Numbered from the stretch's first letter, positions 8,770 through 18,064 are shown. The stretch: 64,000 nt of DNA from Halapricum hydrolyticum (GCA_025517565.1 JAOPKD010000008.1:90330-154329); one strand, 5' to 3'. Numbers and translations are program-made. The notes: generated by a model from the sequence alone, not told the origin.

Positions 8770-9984
8770 ATGACGGACACCGTCGACGACGTTAGTCTCC
8801 CGTACGACGACGACGCCTCCCAGCAGGAGAAAATCGAGGCCCTGCAGGAGCGTCTCGAAGTGCTGGAGGCCCAAAACGAGGAGATGCGGGACAAGTTGCT
8901 CGATGCCAACGCCGAGAACAACAAATACCAGCAGAAGCTCGAACGACTCACCCACGAGAACAAGAAACTCAAGCAGTCGCCGCTGTTCATCGCTACCGTT
9001 CAGGAGATGACCGACGAGGGCGTCATCATCAAACAGCACGGCAACAACCAGGAAGCGCTGACCGAGGTCACAGAGGAGATGCGGGAAGACCTCGAGCCGG
9101 ACGCCCGGGTCGCGGTCAACAACTCCCTGTCGATCGTCAAGTCCCTGGACGACGAGACCGACGTCCGTGCTCGCGTGATGGAAGTCGACCAGAGCCCGGA
9201 CGTCGGCTACGAGGACATCGGCGGTATCCAGGAGCAGATCGAGGAGGTCCGCGAGACCGTCGAGATGCCGCTGAAGAACCCCGGCATGTTCGAGGATGTC
9301 GGGATCGACCCGCCCAGCGGTGTCCTCCTGTACGGTCCGCCCGGCACGGGCAAGACGATGATGGCCAAGGCCGTCGCAAACCAGACTGACGCCACGTTCA
9401 TCAAGATGGCCGGCTCGGAGCTGGTCCACAAGTTCATCGGCGAGGGCGCGAAACTCGTCCGGGACCTGTTCGAACTGGCCCGCCAGCACGAACCCGCCGT
9501 CATCTTCATCGACGAGATCGACGCGATCGCGAGCAAGCGGACCGAATCGAAGACCTCCGGCGACGCGGAGGTCCAGCGGACGATGATGCAACTCCTCTCG
9601 GAGATGGACGGTTTCGAGGACCGTGGTGAGATCCGGATCATCGCCGCCACCAACCGCTTCGACATGCTCGACCGGGCGATCCTCCGGCCCGGCCGCTTCG
9701 ACCGCCTCATTGAGGTGCCAAAGCCCGACGCGGAGGGTCGCGAACAGATCTACCGGATCCACACCCGCGAGATGAACCTCGCCGAGACCGTGGACTTCGA
9801 GTCGCTGGCCGAGGAGACCGGCGCGGCCTCCGGGGCGGACATCAAGGCGATCTGTACCGAAGCCGGGATGTTCGCGATCCGCGACGACCGCTTGGAGATC
9901 GTCGAACAGGACTTCTACGACGCCTGGGAGAAGATTCAGCAGGAAGCCGATGACGACGAAGACGTCTCGCGGACGTTCCACTAG
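8770..9984 (+). CDS. pan: Proteasome-activating nucleotidase PAN (AAA+ ATPase)
   Basis: 404 aa. A coiled coil (about residues 18-70) precedes an OB domain (about 75-140) and the AAA+ module: Walker A GPPGTGKT near 195, Walker B IFIDEIDAI near 250, and the second region of homology around AATNRFDMLDRAILRPGRF. PAN unfolds substrates and feeds them to the 20S proteasome. The ATG at 8770 gives the family N-terminus MTDTVDDV. The C-terminus reads RTFH, so the classic HbYX gate-opening motif (hydrophobic-Tyr-any) is present only in altered form (Thr-Phe-His). It is monocistronic as far as can be seen; the T-rich stretch after the stop may terminate it. Confidence 0.96.
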   Translation: MTDTVDDVSLPYDDDASQQEKIEALQERLEVLEAQNEEMRDKLLDANAENNKYQQKLERLTHENKKLKQSPLFIATVQEMTDEGVIIKQHGNNQEALTEVTEEMREDLEPDARVAVNNSLSIVKSLDDETDVRARVMEVDQSPDVGYEDIGGIQEQIEEVRETVEMPLKNPGMFEDVGIDPPSGVLLYGPPGTGKTMMAKAVANQTDATFIKMAGSELVHKFIGEGAKLVRDLFELARQHEPAVIFIDEIDAIASKRTESKTSGDAEVQRTMMQLLSEMDGFEDRGEIRIIAATNRFDMLDRAILRPGRFDRLIEVPKPDAEGREQIYRIHTREMNLAETVDFESLAEETGAASGADIKAICTEAGMFAIRDDRLEIVEQDFYDAWEKIQQEADDDEDVSRTFH

Positions 9985-10010
9985 ATTCTTTCGCGTCTCT
10001 GTTTTCGTTG
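9985..10010 (+). terminator. Possible T-rich terminator after PAN
   Basis: ATTCTTTCGCGTCTCTGTTTTCG directly follows the PAN stop and contains short T tracts typical of archaeal termination. The downstream genes are on the other strand. Confidence 0.3.
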
Positions 10011-10077
10011 CGCCGGTCTGGTGTTGTGTTCCACCTGCAGTGGTCACGCGTTGTCTTCCACGGCTGCGACGAAGTAG

Positions 10078-10449
10078 TCACGCGCCGTGCTCTACGGCTG
10101 CAGCGATCACGTCGACCGCGGGCTTGACGGCCGCACCGCTTTCGACCTGCAGCACGGCCATGTCGTCTTCACGCCGGGCGGGAACGCCGGCGTTCCCGGC
10201 AGTCTCGATCACTGCGTCTGTACCGACCGAGACGGTCACCCGGACGTAGTCCGGGAAGAGCGAGGCGGTTCCGACGTCAACCTCGTCGACCGCGATCCCG
10301 TATGCCGGGGTGCCGTCCTCGCTCGGCGTCGCGTCGCGGTCGGCGTCGATCACCTCGACGCGTGCCAGTGGCCCGGTCTCGCGGGCCGACAGTTCCGACG
10401 CGAGCAGTTGCGCGATTCGCTTGCCGTCCGTGATGCGCTCTTCGACCAT
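10078..10449 (-). CDS. Conserved hypothetical haloarchaeal protein
   Basis: 123 aa from the ATG at 10449, which shares its A with the upstream gene's TGA stop (TGATG), so translation is coupled. A helical N-terminus (ERITDGKRIAQLLASEL) is followed by alternating beta strands (RVEVIDAD, YGIAVDEVDVGTASLFPDYVRVTVSVG) and a final amphipathic helix, suggesting a small alpha/beta fold. No catalytic motif is seen. Coupling to a DUF2240-like protein and nearness to S8e hint at an informational role, but I cannot assign one. Confidence 0.7.
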   Translation of the reverse strand: MVEERITDGKRIAQLLASELSARETGPLARVEVIDADRDATPSEDGTPAYGIAVDEVDVGTASLFPDYVRVTVSVGTDAVIETAGNAGVPARREDDMAVLQVESGAAVKPAVDVIAAAVEHGA

Positions 10450-10889
10450 CACAGATCCCCCCGCACCCGCTCGACGTGGTCGTCGACGGACAGGCCCTGT
10501 CGGCGAGCGTAGACGACTGCGGCCGTCTCGAGAGTTACGCCGAGGTCGCTCTGCAGCCCGTTGATCGCCGCGACCGCTTCCCGCTTGTCGGCTCCGGCTT
10601 CGACGACCGCGTCGAGGATCCGCTCGAAGGTCGTCCGCTGCTGGAGAATCGATTCTTCGGGCGTGAACCCCTCGGGGATGGTCACCGTGCCGACGTCGAA
10701 CGTCGCGACCAGCTCGTCGTCGTCGGGCTCGAGGAGCCCTTCGCTCGCCGCGACGTCGATCAATCGCTTGGCCTGATCGGGCGAGAACCAGTCCCGATCC
10801 AGCGACAGCGCGACGACGAAATCGCTACGGCCGAGCCGATCGGTGCCCGCCTGGACGAACGGTGCGCCGACAGCTGTCCGAAGACTCAT
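10449..10889 (-). CDS. DUF2240 family protein
   Basis: 146 aa starting at the ATG at 10889. It shows the archaeal DUF2240 pattern: ALSLDRDWFSPDQAKRLID with its Trp-Phe and lysine, then GLLEPDDDELVATFD, then VTIPEGFTPEESIL, and a C-terminal helical part ending in LSVDDHVERV. The function is unknown. It is the first gene of a two-gene operon with the 123-aa protein that overlaps its stop codon, and it is divergent from the S8e gene 86 bp away. Confidence 0.75.
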   Translation of the reverse strand: MSLRTAVGAPFVQAGTDRLGRSDFVVALSLDRDWFSPDQAKRLIDVAASEGLLEPDDDELVATFDVGTVTIPEGFTPEESILQQRTTFERILDAVVEAGADKREAVAAINGLQSDLGVTLETAAVVYARRQGLSVDDHVERVRGDL

Positions 10890-10975
10890 CACGCGTTGGT
10901 GGTGGCCCCGTGGTGTAAATACTACCGTTTCTGCGAGTCGAGAGGTTCAAGTATCCGCTGGTGTTTCTCTCAGGT

Positions 10976-11347
10976 ATGAAATTCCAGGGCCGTTCGACAC
11001 GCAAGCGAACCGGTGGCCGCCGTCGCCACTCCCGAAACAAGCGCAAGTACGAACTCGGCGACGAACCGACCGAAACCGAACTCGACGACCCGTCGCTGAA
11101 GACGATCGACGCCCGCGGGAACACGACGAAGGTCCGGGCGCTCAGCACGAACGTCGCCAGCGTCGCCGACGGCGATACGGTCGTCGAGGCGGAGATCGAA
11201 AACGTCGTCGAGAACCCCGCGAACCTGAACTACATCCGTCGAAACATCATCACGAAAGGCGCTGTCATCGAGACCAGCGAAGGCGAGGCACGCGTCACGT
11301 CTCGCCCCGGACAGGACGGACAGGTCAACGCTGTTCTAATCGAGTAG
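10976..11347 (+). CDS. rps8e: 30S ribosomal protein S8e
   Basis: 123 aa. The basic N-terminus MKFQGRSTRKRTGGRRRH and the later RNIITKGAVIETSEG and TSRPGQDGQVNAVL segments are diagnostic of archaeal/eukaryotic S8e, a small-subunit component absent from bacteria. An in-frame start lies 15 nt upstream at 10961, but the ATG at 10976 gives the conserved N-terminus and sits about 27 nt after a TTCAAGTAT element. The protein runs tail-to-tail into gcvH with 24 bp between stops. Confidence 0.97.
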   Translation: MKFQGRSTRKRTGGRRRHSRNKRKYELGDEPTETELDDPSLKTIDARGNTTKVRALSTNVASVADGDTVVEAEIENVVENPANLNYIRRNIITKGAVIETSEGEARVTSRPGQDGQVNAVLIE

Positions 11348-11371
11348 TCGGCGCGAATTCCGCCGTCTCGC

Positions 11372-11758
11372 TCACGAGTCGATCTCGTCGGCGTACGCCT
11401 CGGCAGTGAGCAGCGACGCGAGTTCGTCGGGATCGGCCAGTTCGACCTCGACGAGCCAGCCGTCGCCGTACGGGTCTTCGTTGATCAACTCGGGCTGATC
11501 GAACAGGGCTTCGTTGACTGCCGTGACCTCGCCGGCGACCGGGGCGTAGACGTCCGAGACGGCTTTGATACTCTCGACGACGGCGAAGTCGTCGCCGGCG
11601 TCGATCTCCTCGCCCTCGTCGGGCAGTTCGACGAAGACGACGTCGCCCAGTTCGTCCTGTGCGACATCGGAAATGCCGATTCGTGCGGTGCCGTCGGTCG
11701 TGCGGACCCATTCGTGGGAGTCGAGGTATCGCAACTCCTCCGGGATATCGAAGCTCAT
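11372..11758 (-). CDS. gcvH: Glycine cleavage system H protein
   Basis: 128 aa, standard length. The lipoyl-attachment segment [15 protein letters not shown] carries the modified lysine near residue 64, and the SHEWVR and [12 protein letters not shown] segments are typical. H carries the aminomethyl intermediate between the P, T and L proteins. The start codon overlaps the gcvT stop by 4 bp (ATGA), so gcvT and gcvH form an operon; gcvP genes are not in this window. Confidence 0.97.
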   Translation of the reverse strand: MSFDIPEELRYLDSHEWVRTTDGTARIGISDVAQDELGDVVFVELPDEGEEIDAGDDFAVVESIKAVSDVYAPVAGEVTAVNEALFDQPELINEDPYGDGWLVEVELADPDELASLLTAEAYADEIDS

Positions 11759-12834
11759 CTATCGATGAATGGCGTGGTCCTGATACGTGCCTTCTTCGGT
11801 TCGTCCCTGACGACGACGCGAACGACGGTGTCCGGATCCGCGTGTGCAACGTCGACGTAGGCCAGCCCGATCGGCTCACCGAGCGTCGGACTCATCGTCC
11901 CACTCGTGACGTGTCCGATCTCCTTGCCGCCGGGCGTCGTGACGGGCTGTCCGTGTCGCGGGACGCCCCGGTCGATCAGCTGTACGCCCCGGAGTTTCGA
12001 TTCGGGGCCTTCTGCGGCGACTCCCTCAAGCGCGTCGCGACCGACGAACTCCGTGTCGAGTTTGACGGCGAAGCCGATCCCCGCCTCGTAGGGCGTTCGC
12101 GGCTCCGTCTCGGGGTCGAAGTCCTGTCCGGAGAGGAGATAGCCCATCTCCAGGCGCAGCGTGTCTCGGGCACCGAGCCCGCAGGGCTGTACGTCGAAGG
12201 CGTCCCAGACGGTCGTCGCAGCCGCCTCCGGAACCAGGATCTCGAAGCCGTCCTCGCCGGTGTATCCCGTGGCCGCAACCAGACAGTCCGCGCCGGCGAC
12301 ATCGGCGCGTTCGATCTCGAACCGGTCGAGCGTGTATCGCGCGTCAGTCACCTCCTCGAAGCGCTCTGGCGCGTCCGGTCCCTGGGCCGCGATCATCGCC
12401 CAGTCGGTCGTCGCGTTGGTGATTTCGGCGTCGAGATCGAATTCGGAGCGAATCCACCGGCACCGCTCGGCCATCGCCTCGTCGTTGCCGGCGTTGGGCA
12501 CGAACAGGTACGTCTCGCCGTCGGGCAGGCGATAGACGACCGTGTCCTCGAGCATGATCCCCTCTTCGTCGGTGATCGCGGCGTACTGTGCCTCCCCGGG
12601 ATCGAGTGCGGTCACGTCGCTGGTCGTGAGCCGCTGCAAGAGTCGTTCCGCGTCGGAGCCGGTGACCTCGATCTGGCCCATGTGCGAGACGTCGAACTTG
12701 CCGACTGACTCGCGGACGCGCTCGTGTTCGGACCGGATCGAATCGAACTCGACCGGCATCTCCCACCCGCCGAAGTCGGTGAAACTGGCGTCCCGGTCCG
12801 CGTGGCGCTGGTAGAGTGGCGTCTGACGACCCAT
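11755..12834 (-). CDS. gcvT: Glycine cleavage system T protein (aminomethyltransferase)
   Basis: 359 aa. The protein opens with the family pattern TPLYQRH and has the [20 protein letters not shown] and [11 protein letters not shown] segments of the folate-dependent aminomethyltransferase, plus a C-terminal [21 protein letters not shown] beta barrel. It releases ammonia and passes a one-carbon unit to tetrahydrofolate. It is the first gene of the gcvT-gcvH operon. Confidence 0.96.
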   Translation of the reverse strand: MGRQTPLYQRHADRDASFTDFGGWEMPVEFDSIRSEHERVRESVGKFDVSHMGQIEVTGSDAERLLQRLTTSDVTALDPGEAQYAAITDEEGIMLEDTVVYRLPDGETYLFVPNAGNDEAMAERCRWIRSEFDLDAEITNATTDWAMIAAQGPDAPERFEEVTDARYTLDRFEIERADVAGADCLVAATGYTGEDGFEILVPEAAATTVWDAFDVQPCGLGARDTLRLEMGYLLSGQDFDPETEPRTPYEAGIGFAVKLDTEFVGRDALEGVAAEGPESKLRGVQLIDRGVPRHGQPVTTPGGKEIGHVTSGTMSPTLGEPIGLAYVDVAHADPDTVVRVVVRDEPKKARIRTTPFIDR

Positions 12835-12924
12835 ACCGTCAGCGGCGGCGGGGACAGAGGTAACTCTTTGGACCAGGGACGGAACTAACTCGCCGGACCT
12901 GGAAGCGGGAGGCAGTCGTCGGGA

Positions 12925-14886
12925 CTACTGCCCTTCGAACTCGGGATCGCGGTCCTGCTGGAAGGCGGCCAGCCCCTCCCAGACGTCGTCAGTGGTGAAC
13001 AGGTGCCCGAATGCAGCGGCCTCGACCTCCAGGCCGGCGCCGGTGTCGTCGCGACCCGCGTGCATCGCGCGCTTGGTGAACTTCTGGGCGATCGGCGGGC
13101 CGGCGGCCAGTTCCCGGGCCAGTTCCCGGGCCCGCTCCTCGAAGGACTCGTTTTCGACGACCTCGTTGACGAATCCGTAGTCGGCCATCGTCTCGGCGTC
13201 GTAGTCGTTGCGCGCGGTGAAGATGATCTCCTTGGCGCGCCCTTCGCCGACGATCGCGCTGAGTCGCTGGGTGCCGCCCCAGCCCGGCAGGAGGCCCAGG
13301 TTGTGTTCGGGCTGGCCGAACTGCGCGCGCTCGCTGGCGACCCGCAGATCCGCGCCCGTGGCCAGTTCCATCCCGCCGCCGAGACAGTAGCCGTCGATCG
13401 CCGCGACGACCGGCTTGGGACACTCCTCGAACGCGCCGGTGACCTGCTGGCCGTACCGGGAGATCTCGGTTGCTTCCAGCCCGCTGCCCGGTGCGGCCGA
13501 GGCGGCGTCGAATCCCGCCGAGAACGCCCGGTCGCCCGCACCGGAGACCAGCAACGAGCGAACGTCGTCGTCTTCCTCGAGAGCCTCGACCGCGTGTTCG
13601 ATCTCCTCGAGCATCTGGACGGTGATCGAGTTCATCCGGTGGGGTCGGTCGATCTCGATGTGGCCGACGCGTCCGTCGATCTCGACGCTGATCTGCTCGT
13701 AGGCACGACCGCTCGCCTCGCCTTCGTCGTCCGCGTAGAAGCCGCCGTTGTCAGCGATCTCGCGGAGCCCGTCGCTGACTTCGTAGCGCGGGTGTCCCGT
13801 TTCGGCGTGTCGTCCTTCCAGCGTCTCGACGAGCGTCTCGACGCCAGCCGCGTCGGCCAGCTTGCCCGGGCCGTCCGGGAACCCGGCCCCGAGCATCATC
13901 GCCTCGTCGATGTCCTCGATCGGTGCGACGCTGTCCTCGATCAACTTGGCTGTTTCGTTGGCCAGCACCGCGAGCAGTCGGCGTTCGATTGCTCCCTCGC
14001 CCGCGTCGGCCGGGATTTCGACGCCTTCGTCGTGGTCGTACCACCCTTCGCCGGTCTTCTCGCCGAATTTCCCTTCGTCGATTTTCTCCGTGAGCAACGG
14101 ACACGGTTCGTATGCCTCCCCCAGCTCGGAGTTGAGGTACTCCAGCACGTGATGTGCGACGTCGTTGCCGACCCGGTCGGCGAGTTCGAACGGTCCCATC
14201 GGGATGCCGATGTCGTACTTGCCCGTGCTGTCGACGGTCCTGATGTCGGCACCGCCCTCGTTGACGGCCCAGCACGCCTCGTTCAAAAGCGGCGTGAGGA
14301 TCCGGTTGACGACGAAACCGGGACTGTCCTTCCGCACCCTGATCGACGTTTTGTCGAACGATTCCGCCAGGGCTTCGACCGTCTCCAGCGTCTCCTCGCT
14401 GGTGTGTTTGCCGGTGATGACCTCGACCAGTTGCATCCGCACGGGCGGGTTGAAAAAGTGCATCCCACAGAACTGCTCGGGTCGATCTGTCATCTCCGAG
14501 AGGTCAGTGATCGAGAGGCTGGACGTGTTCGTCGCGAAGATCGCCCGGTCCGGGGCGTACTCCTCGAGTGATCCGTAGACCTCGGTCTTGATGTCCATGA
14601 CTTCCGGGACGGCCTCGATGACGACGTCGGCGTCCCCGACGGCCGCCTCCAGGTCGACCAGCGGCGTGATCCGATCCAATACTACCTCGGGATCCTCATC
14701 GAGTCGGTCTTTCTCTGCCAGCTTCTCTACTGACCACTCGATGTTCTCGTAGCCGTCCTGCACGAGGTCCTCATCGATGTCACGCAACGCGACCTCGTAG
14801 CCTGCAAGCGCTGCGACCTCGGCGATCCCATGGCCCATGCTTCCGGCGCCGAGCACCGCGACCCTCGTGATGTCGTCGACGTTCAT
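12925..14886 (-). CDS. 3-hydroxyacyl-CoA dehydrogenase / enoyl-CoA hydratase fusion
   Basis: 653 aa from the ATG at 14886 (MNVDDITRVAVLGAG). Residues 1 to about 290 are an NAD-binding 3-hydroxyacyl-CoA dehydrogenase: the VAVLGAGSMGHGIA Rossmann loop, FATNTSSL, CGMHFFNPP with the catalytic histidine. About 300-385 is the C-terminal helical dehydrogenase domain. From about 400 onward comes a crotonase domain with AIDGYCLGGGMELATG and the GLLPGWGGTQRL segment containing a catalytic Glu region. It performs two successive beta-oxidation steps. An IS6 element has inserted about 80 bp upstream of the start, just beyond a TATAATTAAT stretch that probably serves as its promoter. Confidence 0.93.
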   Translation of the reverse strand: MNVDDITRVAVLGAGSMGHGIAEVAALAGYEVALRDIDEDLVQDGYENIEWSVEKLAEKDRLDEDPEVVLDRITPLVDLEAAVGDADVVIEAVPEVMDIKTEVYGSLEEYAPDRAIFATNTSSLSITDLSEMTDRPEQFCGMHFFNPPVRMQLVEVITGKHTSEETLETVEALAESFDKTSIRVRKDSPGFVVNRILTPLLNEACWAVNEGGADIRTVDSTGKYDIGIPMGPFELADRVGNDVAHHVLEYLNSELGEAYEPCPLLTEKIDEGKFGEKTGEGWYDHDEGVEIPADAGEGAIERRLLAVLANETAKLIEDSVAPIEDIDEAMMLGAGFPDGPGKLADAAGVETLVETLEGRHAETGHPRYEVSDGLREIADNGGFYADDEGEASGRAYEQISVEIDGRVGHIEIDRPHRMNSITVQMLEEIEHAVEALEEDDDVRSLLVSGAGDRAFSAGFDAASAAPGSGLEATEISRYGQQVTGAFEECPKPVVAAIDGYCLGGGMELATGADLRVASERAQFGQPEHNLGLLPGWGGTQRLSAIVGEGRAKEIIFTARNDYDAETMADYGFVNEVVENESFEERARELARELAAGPPIAQKFTKRAMHAGRDDTGAGLEVEAAAFGHLFTTDDVWEGLAAFQQDRDPEFEGQ

Positions 14887-14956
14887 AACGTGCGTCCCCT
14901 GTCGTGGCACACGAATGAAGGTTTCCTTCCCGGAAAATCATTAATTATAGATAGCG

Positions 14957-14965
14957 GACTACTCC
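14957..14965. repeat. Left target-site duplication of the IS6-type element
   Basis: GACTACTCC occurs here and again at 15657-15665 immediately outside the opposite inverted repeat. IS6 elements make 8-bp duplications; whether this is 8 or 9 bp depends on one ambiguous base. Confidence 0.75.
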
Positions 14966-15656
14966 GGTCGCGTTAACTTTGGCGTGAGTTGTGATAGACA
15001 GCGAAGGCTTCGAGCCACTCTTCAGCTGTCTCTAGCTCGACATGGCTGAAACTATTTGCAAACGATGATGTTCTCCGTTCTACCTCCCAGAAGACACGTT
15101 CGATAGCATTCCGATTTCCATGTGACAATATCTGAAATCGGTAGCCATCTTCGGCCAGTACTGGACCGAGATAATTGGCGTCGTCAACGAGAAACAGCAC
15201 GTTGTCGAGCTGATAGCGACGATGTAGCTCATCCAGAAACCACCGCGTTGTCTGTTTTGTTGCTGTCGGAAACAGACTGACGTGGAGGATTTCGTTCGTC
15301 TGGGGATCGACAGCGCCGTACAGCCAAAACTCTTGACCGTGCAGGCGGATCATCTTCTCGTCGACCGCAAGTTGATCCGCAGTGACCGTCGAGATTGGCT
15401 GTAGATTGGCTTTATGAACCCACTCGTGGATTGCCACATGACTCCGTTGGACTCCCAACTTTTCGAGAAACTGACTGGCATCCCGTAATGACATACCTGC
15501 CAAGTGACACCGGATGCCCACTTGAATCGCCCACTCGGGAGTCCGATCTCGCTCCACAAACGACAAGTCTATCCACGCGATACTCTCGCTGAGGCGGTCG
15601 ATTTCTGCCATAGACACTCAGAACTCGTCCGCCTCATCCTCTAACTTAACGCGACC
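14966..15656 (-). mobile_element. IS6-family insertion sequence, 691 bp
   Basis: Terminal inverted repeats: the left end GGTCGCGTTAA (14966-14976) is exactly the reverse complement of the right end TTAACGCGACC (15646-15656), with weaker matching further in. Between them is one transposase gene whose stop codon lies within the left repeat. The 9-bp sequence GACTACTCC flanks both ends directly. Size, single gene, short inverted repeats and duplication length fit IS6. It sits between two divergent promoters and looks intact. Confidence 0.9.
14973..15611 (-). CDS. IS6-family transposase
   Basis: 212 aa from the ATG at 15611 (MAEIDRL). The DDE catalytic core reads VDEKMIRL for the first Asp, LFLVDDANYLGPVL for the second, and RNAIERVFWEVERRTSSF for the Glu with the following Arg/Lys. 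The N-terminal CHLAGMSLRDASQFLEKLG stretch is the helix-turn-helix region. There are no internal stops, so it is probably functional. Confidence 0.93.
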   Translation of the reverse strand: MAEIDRLSESIAWIDLSFVERDRTPEWAIQVGIRCHLAGMSLRDASQFLEKLGVQRSHVAIHEWVHKANLQPISTVTADQLAVDEKMIRLHGQEFWLYGAVDPQTNEILHVSLFPTATKQTTRWFLDELHRRYQLDNVLFLVDDANYLGPVLAEDGYRFQILSHGNRNAIERVFWEVERRTSSFANSFSHVELETAEEWLEAFAVYHNSRQS

Positions 15657-15665
15657 GACTACTCC
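15657..15665. repeat. Right target-site duplication of the IS6-type element
   Basis: GACTACTCC, identical to 14957-14965. Confidence 0.75.
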
Positions 15666-15706
15666 CGTGGCAACATATATCACGATAGCTTCAGAACATC
15701 CCGTTC

Positions 15707-16009
15707 ATGGCCTCGGTGCGCCGATCGTATCTCCGTAGCGTGGGAACACTCGCTAGCGCGATGATAGCGGGGGCGTTCGGTGGCTGTAGCACCAGCGGGC
15801 TCCGTCCTCGGTCGGTCCCGACAGTGCGTGTCGGATCCAAGCCCTTCGCCGAGCAGCGCATCCTGGGGTATCTGGCGTACGAGCGCCTCCAGCGCATCGA
15901 GGGGATCGAAGTCGTCGACGAGATCGAGTTCCGTCGCCCGGTCGAAAGTGGTTCTTCCACCCACCGGCTACGATACTCCCCCTCAGTTCCGGGTCGATCG
16001 CACCGGTAA
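15707..16009 (+). pseudogene. Truncated glycine-betaine/quaternary-amine ABC transporter binding protein
   Basis: The first 80 residues look genuine: a twin-arginine lipoprotein signal (RRSYLRSVG, then a GAFGGC lipobox), followed by VRVGSKPFAEQRILGYLAYERLQ and EGIEVVDEIEF, the standard opening of OsmF/OpuAC-type binding proteins. These proteins are normally close to 300 aa, but here homology ends near 15946 and an unrelated 21-codon tail runs to a stop. A TATA-like ACATATATCACG at about 15671 stands upstream, so a short product could still be made. No transporter genes remain nearby. The IS6 element lies 50 bp upstream. Confidence 0.7.
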
Positions 16010-16125
16010 ATCGTTACGCAGCCCCTATCGTGATAGAGTCGCAAACATTTCCAAATCCTTATGTGCCAGGTTCATCCAGGTACGACGTAGCACGGGGATA
16101 CGGGACGCACCCGTCGAGAGCAAAC

Positions 16126-18006
16126 ATGCCGTCCGGCCGCGATTCCGGTTCGAGCGGATCGCCCACGAGTGGGAGCCCGGACACGTCGGATCGCAACTCG
16201 GGATCTCCGCCGCTGTACCGGCAGGTCTACCGCTGGGTCACTCCGGGGTTCATTCGCCGTCGGCTCGGGATGAAGTTTCTCGTCTCGCTGCTTCTCGTCG
16301 TCGTCCTCATCAGCAGTATCGGTCTCGCCACGTACGTCGAGATCCAGGGCACGATACAGGAGGAAGCGACGGCTGAACTCGAAACGACGGCCGAGTTGCG
16401 TGCCCAGAGCGTCAGCCAGTGGGTGGCTGGAACGCGTGCGCAGACGTCCCTGATCGCGGATCCGAAACGCGCACCGAACGGGACAGAGCTCGACGCGTAT
16501 CTCTCGGCGGCGAAAGCCGGGGGTGGTGACGCGATCATCGACATCCATTACGCCGACACCGATACCAGTACTGTCATCGCGAGCACGAACGACGCATACG
16601 ACGGCCGCGAACTGACTGCGGTCGGAACGCACTGGATCGACCCGCTCGCCCGCCTGGGTGACGATCCTGACGCAGTCACGTTTTCGAATCGATCCTACGC
16701 CGTCGGAGACGACCGGGCGATCGCGCTGGCCGGACGGACGACAGAAAGCAGTGCCGTCGTTGTCGTCAGCCGGTTCGTGCCGACGTTCGAGGACAACGAC
16801 ATCCGCACGACGCTTGCAACCACCGACGGAAGTCGGGTCGTCGCAACTGACTCCGGGCGAGACTCGGCGCTCGAACGGACAGACGCGTTCGCAACGACCG
16901 TCGAGAAACGAGTGACGCGGACCGTCGAGACCGACGGGGAGGTGCGCACGTACGTCCCCGTCGAAGGAACCGACTGGATCGCCGTCTCGACAGCTTCGAA
17001 GGAGGATCTCTACAGTGTCAGTGCCACCGTCGGGCGGAACGTACTGTTTCTGGCTCTGACGGCGCTCGTTTCGCTGGTGGCAGTCGGCGTTGTCCTCGGC
17101 CGGAGTACGGTCGTTCCGCTTGTACAGCTCAAACAACGCGTCAGAGAGATCGAATCGGGCTCGCTCGACGTCGATCTGGAGACGACCCGCGAGGACGAGA
17201 TCGGCAGGTTGTTCGACGCCTTCGAGAACATGCGTGACGCCCTCGAAGGGCAGTTCCAGCAAGCCCGGCAGGCCAAACACGAGGCCGAGAGCTCGCGCCA
17301 GGAGATGAAGCGGCAGAACCGCCGACTCGATCAGTTCGCTTCGACGCTGAGTCACGATCTTCGGAACCCACTCGCGGTCGCGCGCGGACACGTCGAACTC
17401 CTGCGGACCAAACTCGACGACTCGCAGGGGGAACTGCTCGAACACGTCGAGAAGATCGACGGGGCACACGACCGGATCGACTCGATCATCAACGACGTGC
17501 TCACCCTGACACGCAAGGGTGAGTCCGTCGAGGAGACCGAGCGATTCGAACTCGAGGACGCGGCCAGAGAGGCCTGGAGCAACATCGACAACAAGGGCGC
17601 GACGCTGCGAGTCGAGGACAGCATCGCGATCGATGGCGACCGGAACCGCCTGTTGCGAGCACTGGAGAACCTCTTCCGGAACTCGATCGATCACGTCGGC
17701 CCGGAGGTGACGGTGACGGTCGGGCTGACCGAGGACGGGTTTTACGTCGAGGACGACGGCCCCGGCATCCCCGACGAGGAGATGGACGCGATCTTCGAAT
17801 ACGGGCACACGAACAGCGAAGACGGCACCGGAATCGGCCTGTCGATCGTCAAGACGATCGCCGAGGCCCACGGCTGGTCGGTGTGGGTCGACGGCACCTC
17901 GGGTCGCGGCGCACGGTTCGTCTTCTCTGACGTGTTCGCGACCGAGGAGCGCCTGTTCGAGGAGTCGGCGTTCACCTGGGAGCACGCCCGTGCGGACGAC
18001 GACTAG
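16126..18006 (+). CDS. Membrane sensor histidine kinase with HAMP domain
   Basis: 626 aa from the ATG at 16126; an in-frame ATG at 16030 would add 32 Ser/Arg-rich residues. Layout: Gly/Ser/Pro-rich cytoplasmic leader, a membrane segment (FLVSLLLVVVLISSIGLATYV), an extracellular sensor domain of about 240 residues resembling dCache/Cache folds, a second membrane segment (VLFLALTALVSLVAVGVVL), HAMP, a coiled linker, HisKA with SHDLRNPL as the phospho-accepting box, and HATPase with N box (ENLFRNSIDH), G1 (EDDGPGI) and G2 (GTGIGLSIV). No response regulator is adjacent. Haloarchaeal kinases are often orphan. Confidence 0.92.
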   Translation: MPSGRDSGSSGSPTSGSPDTSDRNSGSPPLYRQVYRWVTPGFIRRRLGMKFLVSLLLVVVLISSIGLATYVEIQGTIQEEATAELETTAELRAQSVSQWVAGTRAQTSLIADPKRAPNGTELDAYLSAAKAGGGDAIIDIHYADTDTSTVIASTNDAYDGRELTAVGTHWIDPLARLGDDPDAVTFSNRSYAVGDDRAIALAGRTTESSAVVVVSRFVPTFEDNDIRTTLATTDGSRVVATDSGRDSALERTDAFATTVEKRVTRTVETDGEVRTYVPVEGTDWIAVSTASKEDLYSVSATVGRNVLFLALTALVSLVAVGVVLGRSTVVPLVQLKQRVREIESGSLDVDLETTREDEIGRLFDAFENMRDALEGQFQQARQAKHEAESSRQEMKRQNRRLDQFASTLSHDLRNPLAVARGHVELLRTKLDDSQGELLEHVEKIDGAHDRIDSIINDVLTLTRKGESVEETERFELEDAAREAWSNIDNKGATLRVEDSIAIDGDRNRLLRALENLFRNSIDHVGPEVTVTVGLTEDGFYVEDDGPGIPDEEMDAIFEYGHTNSEDGTGIGLSIVKTIAEAHGWSVWVDGTSGRGARFVFSDVFATEERLFEESAFTWEHARADDD

Positions 18007-18064
18007 ATCGACAGCGACGGACGCGAGCGCCACACTCAAGGGCGCGTGGCCGAACCAACTGGTG

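Noticed and set aside
12989..14571. Long plus-strand frames opposite the hydroxyacyl-CoA dehydrogenase fusion
   Set aside because: Shadow frames of a certain gene; no motifs.
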